NCBI GenBank assembly: GCA_035356615.1
Contig: DAOQSN010000018.1
Span: 37,058 to 101,057 of the forward strand
DNA: 64,000 bases
Direction of reading: 5' to 3'
DNA from: JAKQDH01 sp029558835
GTDB lineage: Bacteria; Planctomycetota; Phycisphaerae; UBA1845
Part shown: positions 18,682 through 27,064 of the stretch, one piece after another
Layout: every line of letters begins with the position of its first letter
Position numbering within the stretch: the first letter of the stretch is position 1
Program-made: the position numbers and the translations under genes
Notes under the pieces: generated by a model
What the model was told of the DNA's origin: nothing
Databases searched by the model: none
Seen by the model: the letters and a program-made list of their open reading frames with translations, nothing else

Positions 18682-20357
18682 TATGGGACTTGCACGCCGC
18701 GCTCGCGGGCTACCCTGACGGCCTCCTCGTAGCCGGCGTCCACGTGGCGGATGACGCCCGTGGCCGGATCGGCCGTCAGGACGCGTTCGAGGCGACGGGC
18801 GGCCTCCCGCGTGCCGTCCGCGACGATGACCTGGCCCGCGTGAATCGCATAGCCGATGCCCACGCCGCCGCCGTGATGAACCGAGACCCAGCTCGCTCCG
18901 CAGGCGGTATTGAGCAGAGCGTTGAGGATCGGCCAATCCGCAATCGCGTCGGAGCCGTCCTTCATCCCCTCGGTCTCACGGTTGGGTGAGGCTACCGAGC
19001 CGCAATCGAGATGGTCCCGCCCAATGGCAATCGGCGCGGATATCTCGCCCTTCGCCACCAGATCGTTGAAGACCAGGCCCATCTTTGCCCGCTCGCCGTA
19101 GCCGAGCCAGCAGATGCGCGCCGGCAACCCCTGAAACGCGACGCGCTCCCCGGCCAGACGAATCCAGCGGCACAGGTGCTCGTTGTGCGGGAACGTCTCC
19201 AGCACCGCCCGGTCCGTGCGGGCGATGTCACGCGGATCACCCGACAGCGCCACCCAGCGAAACGGCCCCTGCCCCTCGCAGAAGAGCGGGCGAATGAACA
19301 GCGGGACGAAGCCGCTGAAATCAAACGCGTTCTGCACGCCGGCGAGCTGCGCCTGGGCGCGGATGTTGTTGCCGTAGTCAAACGTGACGGCCCCGCGCTG
19401 CTGCAACTGAAGCATGGCGCGGACGTGCTCGGCCATCGAACGCATGGACTCCCTGATGTAGCGCTGCGGGTCGCTCTGCCGCAAGGCGAGGGCCGCGTCG
19501 TAGCCCATGCCGTTGGGCACGTACCCGTTGAGCGCATCGTGGGCCGAGGTCTGGTCGGTGAGCACGTCCGGCGTGACGTTGCGGCGAACCAGCTCGGGCA
19601 GCACGTCGGCACAGTTGCCCAGCAGGCCGACGGACAGCGGCGTGCCCTTCTTCTGCGCATCGCTCAGCCAGTTCAGCGCTTCGTCGAGACTGGCGGTCCA
19701 GCGGTCCAGGTACTTCGTGCGCAGGCGGCGTTCGATGCGGGCGTTGTCCACCTCGATGCAGAGGCAGGCGCCCTCATTCATGGTGCAGGCGAGCGGCTGA
19801 GCACCGCCCATGCCGCCGAGTCCGCCGGTTACCAGCAGCCTACCCTTCAGTGAGCCGCCGAAGTGCTTCCGGGCGCAGGCGCCGAAGGTCTCGTACGTGC
19901 CTTGCAGAATCCCCTGCGTCCCGATGTAGATCCAGCTCCCGGCCGTCATCTGGCCGTACATGGTCAGGCCGGCTGCCTCCAGCCGCCGGAACTCCTCCCA
20001 GGTCGCCCACTTCGGCACCAGCATGGAGTTCGAGATCAGCACCCGCGGGGCGTCGAGGTGTGTCTTGACCACGCCGACCGCCCGGCCCGACTGCACCAGC
20101 AGGGTCTCGTCGTTTTCGAGGCGGCGCAGGGCGGCCACGATGCGATCGAAATCCGGCCAGCTTCGGGCGGCGCGTCCGCTACCGCCGTAGACGATCAACG
20201 CGGCCGGGTTCTCACCGACCTCGGCATCGAGGTTGTTCATCAGCAGCCGCAAGGCGGCCTCCTGCTGCCAACCCTTGCAGGACAGCGTCGTGCCGTGCGG
20301 GGCACGGACCTTGCGCGTCGGATCGTACATCGGTGTAATCGCAGCAGGCGTAGTCAT
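18681..20357 (-). CDS. hutU: urocanate hydratase (HutU)
   Basis: Second enzyme of histidine degradation: converts urocanate to 4-imidazolone-5-propionate using tightly bound NAD as electrophile. The 558-residue length is normal. Family landmarks include Y-G-G-S-G-R-A-A, the NAD-binding G-G-L-G-G-M-G-G-A-Q-P near residue 178, D-Q-T-S-A-H-D, the active-site region D-Y-G-N-N-I-R, and V-H-H-G-G-G-V-G-I-G near the end. The start is ATG 20357 with AGGAG nine bases upstream. No other hut gene is in the window, so the pathway is split or completed elsewhere. Confidence 0.96.
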   Translation of the reverse strand: MTTPAAITPMYDPTRKVRAPHGTTLSCKGWQQEAALRLLMNNLDAEVGENPAALIVYGGSGRAARSWPDFDRIVAALRRLENDETLLVQSGRAVGVVKTHLDAPRVLISNSMLVPKWATWEEFRRLEAAGLTMYGQMTAGSWIYIGTQGILQGTYETFGACARKHFGGSLKGRLLVTGGLGGMGGAQPLACTMNEGACLCIEVDNARIERRLRTKYLDRWTASLDEALNWLSDAQKKGTPLSVGLLGNCADVLPELVRRNVTPDVLTDQTSAHDALNGYVPNGMGYDAALALRQSDPQRYIRESMRSMAEHVRAMLQLQQRGAVTFDYGNNIRAQAQLAGVQNAFDFSGFVPLFIRPLFCEGQGPFRWVALSGDPRDIARTDRAVLETFPHNEHLCRWIRLAGERVAFQGLPARICWLGYGERAKMGLVFNDLVAKGEISAPIAIGRDHLDCGSVASPNRETEGMKDGSDAIADWPILNALLNTACGASWVSVHHGGGVGIGYAIHAGQVIVADGTREAARRLERVLTADPATGVIRHVDAGYEEAVRVARERGVQVP

Positions 20358-20487
20358 GGTGAGCAACTCCTCTCCGGACAGCAGCCCGTCGGAGACGCCG
20401 ACGCGAGCCACCCACGACCAGCACGGCCAGGGAACTTGCGTCCGCCAGGCGGGCGATTATAGAAGGGCCGCCGGCAGTGGAGCAAGC

Positions 20488-20538
20488 AATCGACAATCGC
20501 CAATCGTCAATCGAAAATCCGCTTGCCGCTTGCTTCCC
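20488..20538. repeat. heptad repeat array downstream of thrC
   Basis: A run of five 7-bp steps, AATCGAC, AATCGCC, AATCGTC, AATCGAA, AATCCGC, followed by CTTGCCGCTTGC. The simple-sequence character continues across the thrC stop codon at 20539 into its last codons. Confidence 0.7.
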
Positions 20539-21921
20539 TCATTCGCTGCTCGCTCTTCGCCATTCGTCATTCTTGAGCCAATCGCGGAACGGCTCGTACT
20601 GCGTGGACATGACCGGGTAGTGTTCCGGTCGGCCCTCCAACCCTTGCAGGCTCGGCGGCGGTGGTGGGTCGAGGCCGATCGCCGCCTGGATTTCCTCGGG
20701 GAACTTCGCCGGATGCGCGGTCTCCACGGACACCATCAGCGTCTCGTTGTCCTCCGGATGCTCCGCGAGGTAACGCTGCAAGCCCGCCCAGCCCACGGCC
20801 CCGTGCGGCTCCAGCACCGTCCCGAACCGCGTGTGCGCGTCCTTGATGGTCGCCCGCGTCTCGTCGTCACTGATGCTGACGGCATAGAGATCGTGCCGCA
20901 GGCGCTGCATGTCCGGCGGCGTGCGCATCCGCCCCGTCTCGTCCATCCAGCCCCCGTACACGTCCACCAGCCGCGCCAGGTTCGACGGGTGTCCGACGTT
21001 CATCGCGTTCGAGATGCACACCCGCGACGGCACGATCTTCTCGTACTTGCCCGTCAGCAGGAAGATCGGGACTTCGTCGTTGGCGTTGGTGGCCACCACC
21101 AGCTGCCGTACCGGCAGCCCCATCCGCCACGCGAACACCGCCCCCATCATGTCGCCGAAATTGCCCGACGGCACCGAGAAGATGATCGGCTCCCCTGCCT
21201 CCGCGCGGGCGAGTTTCGCGTAAGCGTACACGTAGTACACCGACTGCGGCAGCAGCCGACCGATGTTGATCGAGTTCGCCGAGGTCAGTCGGATGCCCGC
21301 CAGCGCCGGGTCTGCGAACGCCCGCTTCACCATCGCCTGGCAATCGTCGAACTTGCCCTCGATGCCGATCGTCGTCACGTTCCCGCCGATCGTGGTCATC
21401 TGCTGGCGTTGCCGCGTGGACACCTCCGCGATCGGGAAGAGCACCACCACGTGCGTCCGCGCCAGCCCATGATACGCATGCGCCACCGCGCTGCCGGTGT
21501 CCCCCGACGTGGCCGTCAGGATCACCAGCTCCCCGTCTTGCCCCTGCATCAACGCCCCCATCCAGCGGGCCATCATCCGGGCGGCGAAGTCCTTGAACGA
21601 CGCGGTCGGCCCCTGGTCCAGACGCATGAGGTACTGACGCCCGCTCACCTGCTCCAGCGGCACCTCGTAGTCGTAGGCGTCCTCACACAGGGCCGCCAAC
21701 CGTTCCGGCGTGAGCATGCCTTCCGTGAACCGGCTCAGCACGGCCGCCGCGATCCGGGCATAAGACCACTCGGCCCACTGAGCCGGCTCCCTCGGCCCGA
21801 GCGGCGGGAAGCGGTCCGGCATGAACAGCCCCCGGTCGCCGGCCTGGCCTTGCAGCAGCGCGTGCGCCAAGTCCACCGGGTCGGTTTCGTGGTTCGTGCT
21901 GTAGAAACGCGGCGAAGTCAT
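20539..21921 (-). CDS. thrC: threonine synthase
   Basis: PLP enzyme converting O-phosphohomoserine to threonine. The 460-residue protein is of the longer class: F-Y-S-T-N-H at the N-terminus, the PLP-lysine motif T-A-S-F-K-D-F-A-A-R near residue 110, and the phosphate-binding T-A-T-S-G-D-T-G-S-A-V-A. The start is ATG 21921 with AGG upstream; the 160 extra codons of open frame before it are a repeat-containing shadow. The last residues, N-D-E-W-R-R-A-S-S-E, are encoded by a simple repeat (GAATGACGAATGGCGAAGAG) rather than by conserved sequence. It is divergent from a Cys/Met-metabolism PLP enzyme, so both may draw on homoserine. Confidence 0.95.
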   Translation of the reverse strand: MTSPRFYSTNHETDPVDLAHALLQGQAGDRGLFMPDRFPPLGPREPAQWAEWSYARIAAAVLSRFTEGMLTPERLAALCEDAYDYEVPLEQVSGRQYLMRLDQGPTASFKDFAARMMARWMGALMQGQDGELVILTATSGDTGSAVAHAYHGLARTHVVVLFPIAEVSTRQRQQMTTIGGNVTTIGIEGKFDDCQAMVKRAFADPALAGIRLTSANSINIGRLLPQSVYYVYAYAKLARAEAGEPIIFSVPSGNFGDMMGAVFAWRMGLPVRQLVVATNANDEVPIFLLTGKYEKIVPSRVCISNAMNVGHPSNLARLVDVYGGWMDETGRMRTPPDMQRLRHDLYAVSISDDETRATIKDAHTRFGTVLEPHGAVGWAGLQRYLAEHPEDNETLMVSVETAHPAKFPEEIQAAIGLDPPPPPSLQGLEGRPEHYPVMSTQYEPFRDWLKNDEWRRASSE

Positions 21922-22175
21922 ACCTGTCGATTCCGTGCAGCTGGTCCGGGCCCTACCCGACCGGGAGCGCCATGAACGCAGGTTACGGAAGTTCCGCCCT
22001 CGCGGCAAGCGCGGCCGGTCGCGGCCGGGTCTGCGGCATCCGCCCCGTGGCACGTGTCGCGTCGGCTTCTCGTGGCCGGCGCCACCGGGGCGAGCCCGCG
22101 CTGCCGCCGGCACGTTGACTGGCACGCCGGATGCTGGTAACGCCTGCCGTCTGTCGGTAAAATGACGTTCCGCAG
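21922..22175. other. divergent intergenic region between thrC and the gamma-synthase-like gene
   Basis: Should contain the thrC promoter. GC-rich, with no riboswitch fold or clear -35/-10 pair that I can support. Confidence 0.35.
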
Positions 22176-22260
22176 GGGTGGCATGGCCAAGCGCAGCGCC
22201 GCCATGCTGCTCCGGGAGCATGGCATGCCGGCGCTCGCCTGGGGCGAGCCTCGGCATGCC
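22176..22260. repeat. GGTGGCATG-family palindromic element
   Basis: Starts GGGTGGCATGGCCAAGCGC, followed by AGCGCCGCCATGC, and ends in CGGCATGCC. It is the inverse orientation of the right half of the 14401-14500 copy. It lies just upstream of the gamma-synthase-like gene. Confidence 0.75.
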
Positions 22261-22372
22261 GCCCGGAACGCGAAGCGCCCGGGTGACTGCGGCTGTTCCG
22301 CTTCGGCGGCGGCCCGCGGGCAGGCTGGCAAAGGTCCGCCGCAACCGGACCTGGTTTGATGAGGAGACGATC

Positions 22373-23818
22373 ATGTACGGCGGTGACGAAGTCCATATCA
22401 CTCCGGGGATGCAACGCTACATCGACCAGAACAACGAGTACCTCGCCCGGCGCGACCGCTACGTCCGCGAGGTCGTCAAGAAGTGGAAGTTCGACACCAT
22501 CGCCGTCCACGGGCTCTACTCGGTGCAGGAGTCCCTGGATGACTACCAGGGCGCCATCATCGAACCTATGTTCCTCAGCAGTTCCCAGGCCTACCGCGAC
22601 TCCGACGAGATGGCGGCCGCCCTCGCCTATCTGATCCCCACCTGGTGTTACTCGCGCATCGCCAACCCTTCCACGTACTACTACGAGTGGGCGCTGGCTT
22701 TGCTGGAGGCTTACGGGTCGGACGCGGAGACGTCCTGCTGCTCGACCTCCTCCGGCATGGCCGCTATCATGACCGCGGTGCAGCCGTTCCTCGTGCACCG
22801 CTTCCACCACAAGCACGAGCCGCGCAACTTCCTGGCCACTGCCCAGTGCTACGGCGGCACGTTCCAGCAGTTCAACGTTCGCCTCATGGAGGAGCGCGAC
22901 ATCGAGTGCCGCTGGATTCAGGACCCCACCAACATCGACGAGTGGGCTTCACGCATCGACAAGAACACCCGTTTCCTCTACGGGGAACTGCCCAGCAACC
23001 CCGGCCAGGGTTTCTTCGACGTGCAGGCCGTCGCGGACCTCGCCCACAGCCACAACCTGCCGCTCATCTGCGACACCACGGTGGCCACGCCCGCCCTGCT
23101 GCGCCCGATCTGTCACGGCGCGGACATTGTGGTGCAGAGCGCTACCAAGAGCCTGACCACCAGCGGCTTCGGCGTTTGCGGCGCGGTCATCGCTCGCCGC
23201 GGCATCGTCACCTCGATCGACAACGAGTTTCTCAAGAAGGACTTCGCGCTGTATATTAAGTACCTTCCCAACCGCGACTACGGACCGAACCTGCATCCCA
23301 TGCAGGCCATCCTGACCCTCAACGACATGCGCACGCTGCGCTCGAAGATGGACCTGATGAGCCGCAACACGATGAAGGTCGCCCAGTTCCTCTCCACGCA
23401 TCCGCAGGTGGAGAGCGTGCAGTACCTGGGCCTGCCGGAGCATCCGCTCCATGAGCTTGCCAGCAAGTACCTCTGGCTGGTGGACGCGGAGTACGACGAG
23501 CAGTACGGCCGGCCGGTCAATCGCTACGGGCACCTGATGTCGTTCTGCGTCCGCGGCGGGGCCGAGCGGACGCGGAAGTTCTTCGACGGCCTGCAGCGCG
23601 TCTGGCGGGCGACCGACCTGGGCCGCATCAAGAGCGTCGCCACGATTCCGGCGATCTCAACCCACCAGCAGCAGGGCGAAGCCGGGCGCAAGCTCGCCAA
23701 CATCCCCGGCAACCTCGTCCGTCTCTGCGTGGGCGGCGAGCACCCGGACGACATCATCGCCGATCTGGACCAGGCGCTGCGCAAGGTCAAGACCGGCGTG
23801 GCCGTCGCGGTGTCGTGA
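22373..23818 (+). CDS. Cys/Met metabolism PLP-dependent enzyme (cystathionine gamma-synthase-like)
   Basis: A 481-residue fold-type I PLP enzyme of the trans-sulphuration / sulphhydrylase family. The PLP-lysine motif is S-A-T-K-S-L-T-T-S-G near residue 261; D-T-T-V-A-T-P lies before it and the C-terminal G-N-L-V-R-L-C-V-G-G-E-H-P-D-D is typical. The start is ATG 22373 with GAGGAG seven bases upstream. It is about 90 residues longer than E. coli MetB, mostly by an N-terminal extension. Likely reactions are cystathionine synthesis or direct sulphhydrylation of an activated homoserine, or gamma-elimination. Pairing with divergent thrC favours a biosynthetic role, which is inference. Confidence 0.85.
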   Translation: MYGGDEVHITPGMQRYIDQNNEYLARRDRYVREVVKKWKFDTIAVHGLYSVQESLDDYQGAIIEPMFLSSSQAYRDSDEMAAALAYLIPTWCYSRIANPSTYYYEWALALLEAYGSDAETSCCSTSSGMAAIMTAVQPFLVHRFHHKHEPRNFLATAQCYGGTFQQFNVRLMEERDIECRWIQDPTNIDEWASRIDKNTRFLYGELPSNPGQGFFDVQAVADLAHSHNLPLICDTTVATPALLRPICHGADIVVQSATKSLTTSGFGVCGAVIARRGIVTSIDNEFLKKDFALYIKYLPNRDYGPNLHPMQAILTLNDMRTLRSKMDLMSRNTMKVAQFLSTHPQVESVQYLGLPEHPLHELASKYLWLVDAEYDEQYGRPVNRYGHLMSFCVRGGAERTRKFFDGLQRVWRATDLGRIKSVATIPAISTHQQQGEAGRKLANIPGNLVRLCVGGEHPDDIIADLDQALRKVKTGVAVAVS

Positions 23819-23856
23819 AGCAAGCGGGTGCGGTCTGCGCAACGGACCGGCGTATC

Positions 23857-23893
23857 GGGTGGCATGGCCAAGCGCAGCGCCGCCATGCCGGCT
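23857..23893. repeat. half copy of the GGTGGCATG-family element
   Basis: GGGTGGCATGGCCAAGCGC followed by AGCGCCGCCATGCC, then unrelated sequence. It matches only one end of the full element. Confidence 0.7.
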
Positions 23894-24031
23894 GTCCGCG
23901 TGCGCCGGGCAGGGGCGGGGACGGAGCACCGGCGCGCTCGCTTCGACCATCCTGCCGCCTTGCCTGCTGGGTACTGCGAGGTAGGATGACGTTGCTTGTA
24001 GCTGCCGGTCGGGGGCAAGGGAGGCAGTGCG

Positions 24032-24793
24032 ATGGCCAAGTTGTCTGTGAAGGAGATTCGCGATCTGGGACGGCAGATCGTAGGCGACCACCCAAATGGT
24101 ATTCGCTATAATGACCTTGCCAAGAGCATCGTCGACGCCAACCCCGAAACACCAATCAACACCGTCTACGGCGCTGTGTTCGACTTGGCCGCGCGCTTCC
24201 CCCAGGACATCGCCAAGCCCAGTCGGGGTCTTTTCATGCCCGCGGGCGCACGCGCCTTCGTGCCCGATACCACCACGGCGTCTGTTGCCCCCTCTGCGAA
24301 AGTCTGCGAGCAGGATTTCTACGAGCCGTTTGCCAACTGGCTTATGAATGAGCTCGATGAGGTGACTGTCGCGCTGCCGCTGGGCGGCGCGGCTCTTGGC
24401 AAGAAGTGGGGTACGCCGGATGTGGTCGGCGTCTACAAGCCCCTCGCCTCCGACCGGATCAAGTTCGCCCCCGAGATTGTCGCGGCCGAGCTCAAGATAG
24501 ACCCTCAGCAACCGGTCGTGGCGTTCGGGCAGGCCGCCGCGTATCGACTTTTTGCCAGCAAGTCGTACGTGGTGGTACCCAACGCCGTCTCTTTGGACGA
24601 CTACAACCGTCTTGAGGCACTGTGCATGCTGTTCGGCATCGGGCTCGCGCGGTTCAATCCTGATAAGGAGCACCCCAACTTTGAGATCCGCGTCCGTGCG
24701 CAGCGCTTCTCTCCGGACATGTTCTACGTGAACGAGTTCGCGGACGGCATCCACAAGATGGATCCCAAGGCTTTCGACAAGCTCTTTGGATGA
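24032..24793 (+). CDS. winged-helix plus PD-(D/E)XK nuclease-like protein
   Basis: A 253-residue protein from ATG 24032 with GGGAGG seven bases upstream. Residues 1-72 look like a winged helix (K-E-I-R-D-L-G-R-Q-I-V and Y-N-D-L-A-K-S-I, then N-T-V-Y-G-A-V-F-D-L-A). After a linker, residues 90-190 carry the core of a PD-(D/E)XK nuclease: an acidic helix F-Y-E-P-F-A-N-W-L, then G-T-P-D-V-V-G-V, and E-I-V-A-A-E-L-K-I about 20 residues later, followed by Q-A-A-A-Y-R-L-F. This gives the D...E-x-K triad. No methyltransferase or restriction partner is adjacent. Its codons end in A or T somewhat more often than those of its neighbours. It may be an orphan restriction-type or repair nuclease. Confidence 0.65.
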   Translation: MAKLSVKEIRDLGRQIVGDHPNGIRYNDLAKSIVDANPETPINTVYGAVFDLAARFPQDIAKPSRGLFMPAGARAFVPDTTTASVAPSAKVCEQDFYEPFANWLMNELDEVTVALPLGGAALGKKWGTPDVVGVYKPLASDRIKFAPEIVAAELKIDPQQPVVAFGQAAAYRLFASKSYVVVPNAVSLDDYNRLEALCMLFGIGLARFNPDKEHPNFEIRVRAQRFSPDMFYVNEFADGIHKMDPKAFDKLFG

Positions 24794-24935
24794 CCACGCC
24801 CCTCGAGGACAAGGTTCGGAACGCGCGACGGGGGTTCTCCCGAGGTGAAATCCGTTGGCCCGGCGGGCGGCGGAGAATGCTCACTCTCCTGGTGACAGGC
24901 CAAGTGGCACGGTAAGAAGGACAGGGGCGCCGCCT

Positions 24936-26927
24936 ATGACTCGCTCGAATTGTCAAGCCGCGCGTGCCGACGGACCGTCGCGCCAGACGCGGACCCTGAA
25001 TCGATCGGCCTCGGTGCCTGGGTGGCCTGCGCGTTGGCTGCGACTCCTCGTGCCGGCGCTGGTCGGACTCGCGAGCTTCGCAGCGTTCTACCCCGCGCTG
25101 CATGCGGACTTTGTCAACCTCGACGATGATCGCCTCTTCGTCAGCAACACTGCGTACCAGGGCCTGGATAGCACTCACCTGCGCTGGATGTTCACGACGA
25201 CTTTCATGGGGCATTATCAACCCCTTACCTGGCTGTCGGCCGCGGTCGACCACTACCTCTCGGGCCCGCAGCCCTCGAGCTACCACCGCAATAACCTGAT
25301 CCTGCATGCCCTCAATGGCGTGCTGCTGTACTTTGTCGCGTTGCGCCTGCTGCGGGCCGCGCGGCCCGACGAGACCGCTCAGATGCCTGTCGCCTCGCGC
25401 CTGGCTGCTGCCGCAGCCGCTCTGCTCTTCGCCGTCCACCCGCTGCGGGTGGAATCCGTCGCCTGGGCGTCCGAGCGGCGCGATGTCCTCAGCACCCTGT
25501 TCCTGCTGCTCGCCCTGCTCCTGTATTTGCGCGCCGTGCGGCCGGGGGCGGCGGCCCTGCGCTCACGTCCCGCGTTGGTCCTCTGCTGCACGCTGCTGCT
25601 GTTGTCGCTGCTGTGCAAGGCGTGGGGCATGTCCTTCGTGGTGATTACTGTGGTGCTGGATGTGTATCCGCTGCGCCGCCTGCCCGCGCGACTGCGAGAC
25701 TGGTTCGCCCCGGCGTACCGCACGCTCTGGGCCCAGAAGATACCGTTAGTGGTGCTCGGCGTTGCGGCTGCGGTGATGGCAGGCATCGCCCAGCGGTCGG
25801 CTGTGGACACCATGCGCAGTCTGGCTGAATGGGGCCTGCTGGACCGAATCGTGCAGGCTTGCTTCGGCTTGGCATTCTACATCGGCAAGACCCTCTGGCC
25901 GACGCACCTGGGGCCTGCGTACGACCTGCCCTATCAGCTCGACCCGCTGCGCGCGGTCTATGTACTTACATATGTCGCGGTGCCGGCGGCTGCCGTCCTG
26001 CTCGTGCGTTATCACCGCCGTGTTCCCGCCCTGGCGGCGGCGGCCGTCGTCTATGTGGTGACCGTCGCGCCCGTGCTCGGCTTCGCGCAAAGCGGCCCCC
26101 AGTTTGTGGCCGAACGGTACTCATACGTAAGCTGCATGGGTTGGCCGATCGTCGCCGCCGGCGGCCTGCTGCACCTCTGGCACCGGGCGGCACGCAAGCG
26201 CCCCCTCGTGTCCGCCCGCACTGACGACGGGTCTCACGGGGCCCCTCTCTCCCCTGGTGGAGAGGACACGGCGAACGGGGACGCGGTGCCCGCTCGCCCC
26301 TCGCCGGGGCCCCTGCGGGCGGGAGCGGCAGTCGCGTTGTTCATCCCGGCCCTTGTTCTTGTAACGCTCGCGCTGACCACCTGGCACCAGACAAAGGTCT
26401 GGCATGATTCGAGGACGCTCTGGGCCCACGTGCTGTCTCTGCCCCGGCCCAGTGCCGGCGCCCATCTCAACTATGGCATTCTGCTCAACCGAGAGGGACG
26501 CACGGCGGACGCCATCGCCAGCTACCGTCAGGCCCTGCAAGTTCAGCCCCATCACGGCGAAGCCTGGTTCGCGCTGGCCAATGCCCTCAAACAGCAGAAG
26601 AACTTCGAGGAAGCCGAGCGCGCATACCTCAAGGCCGCGCAGCACATGGCCTACAAGCACAGTGCCTACCTCAATCTCGGCAACATGTACTACAATGACC
26701 TCAAACGGCGTGATGATGCCATTGCGGCGTATCGGAACGCCATTCAGTACATCGAGAGTCGCGGGCCGAAGATGTTCTCGCCCAAACCGTACCTCGCCCT
26801 CGGCCTCGCGCTGCGCGAGAAAGGCGAATTCGCCGAAGCCCGCACCATGCTCACCAAGGCCGCCGCTTACGCCGAAACCCGTGACCGCGCCAGGCGTGAG
26901 CTGGCCCGCCTGCCCGGCGGCCGCTGA
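24936..26927 (+). CDS. TMTC-like membrane glycosyltransferase with C-terminal TPRs
   Basis: A 663-residue protein from ATG 24936. The N-terminal two thirds have about ten membrane helices. An acidic loop, F-V-N-L-D-D-D-R-L-F near residue 59, holds the likely metal-binding Asp pair of GT-C enzymes. Further landmarks are H-L-R-W-M-F and H-Y-Q-P-L-T-W-L. The last 150 residues are TPRs (H-L-N-Y-G-I-L-L, A-W-F-A-L-A-N-A-L, A-Y-L-N-L-G-N-M-Y-Y). This helices-plus-TPR order matches TMTC-type O-mannosyltransferases. Within a loop near residue 440 lies a non-conserved insertion (L-S-P-G-G-E-D-T) encoded by a dispersed hairpin repeat at 26240-26268. Confidence 0.82.
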   Translation: MTRSNCQAARADGPSRQTRTLNRSASVPGWPARWLRLLVPALVGLASFAAFYPALHADFVNLDDDRLFVSNTAYQGLDSTHLRWMFTTTFMGHYQPLTWLSAAVDHYLSGPQPSSYHRNNLILHALNGVLLYFVALRLLRAARPDETAQMPVASRLAAAAAALLFAVHPLRVESVAWASERRDVLSTLFLLLALLLYLRAVRPGAAALRSRPALVLCCTLLLLSLLCKAWGMSFVVITVVLDVYPLRRLPARLRDWFAPAYRTLWAQKIPLVVLGVAAAVMAGIAQRSAVDTMRSLAEWGLLDRIVQACFGLAFYIGKTLWPTHLGPAYDLPYQLDPLRAVYVLTYVAVPAAAVLLVRYHRRVPALAAAAVVYVVTVAPVLGFAQSGPQFVAERYSYVSCMGWPIVAAGGLLHLWHRAARKRPLVSARTDDGSHGAPLSPGGEDTANGDAVPARPSPGPLRAGAAVALFIPALVLVTLALTTWHQTKVWHDSRTLWAHVLSLPRPSAGAHLNYGILLNREGRTADAIASYRQALQVQPHHGEAWFALANALKQQKNFEEAERAYLKAAQHMAYKHSAYLNLGNMYYNDLKRRDDAIAAYRNAIQYIESRGPKMFSPKPYLALGLALREKGEFAEARTMLTKAAAYAETRDRARRELARLPGGR

Positions 26928-26980
26928 ACAATACTTCGAGCCGCGGGCTTTGCTGCTGCGCGCAGCCCGGCGCCGCAACC

Positions 26981-27015
26981 GCGTGGCATGGTCAAGCGTG
27001 GCGCTGCCCCGCCAC
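26981..27015. repeat. degenerate GGTGGCATG-family fragment
   Basis: CGTGGCATGGTCAAGCGTGG matches the element end with several changes. No second end seen. Confidence 0.4.
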
Positions 27016-27064
27016 TCGTGCTGCGGGAGTGTGAGGGCGCGCCTCGTGGCCGCCCGCGCCCGGC

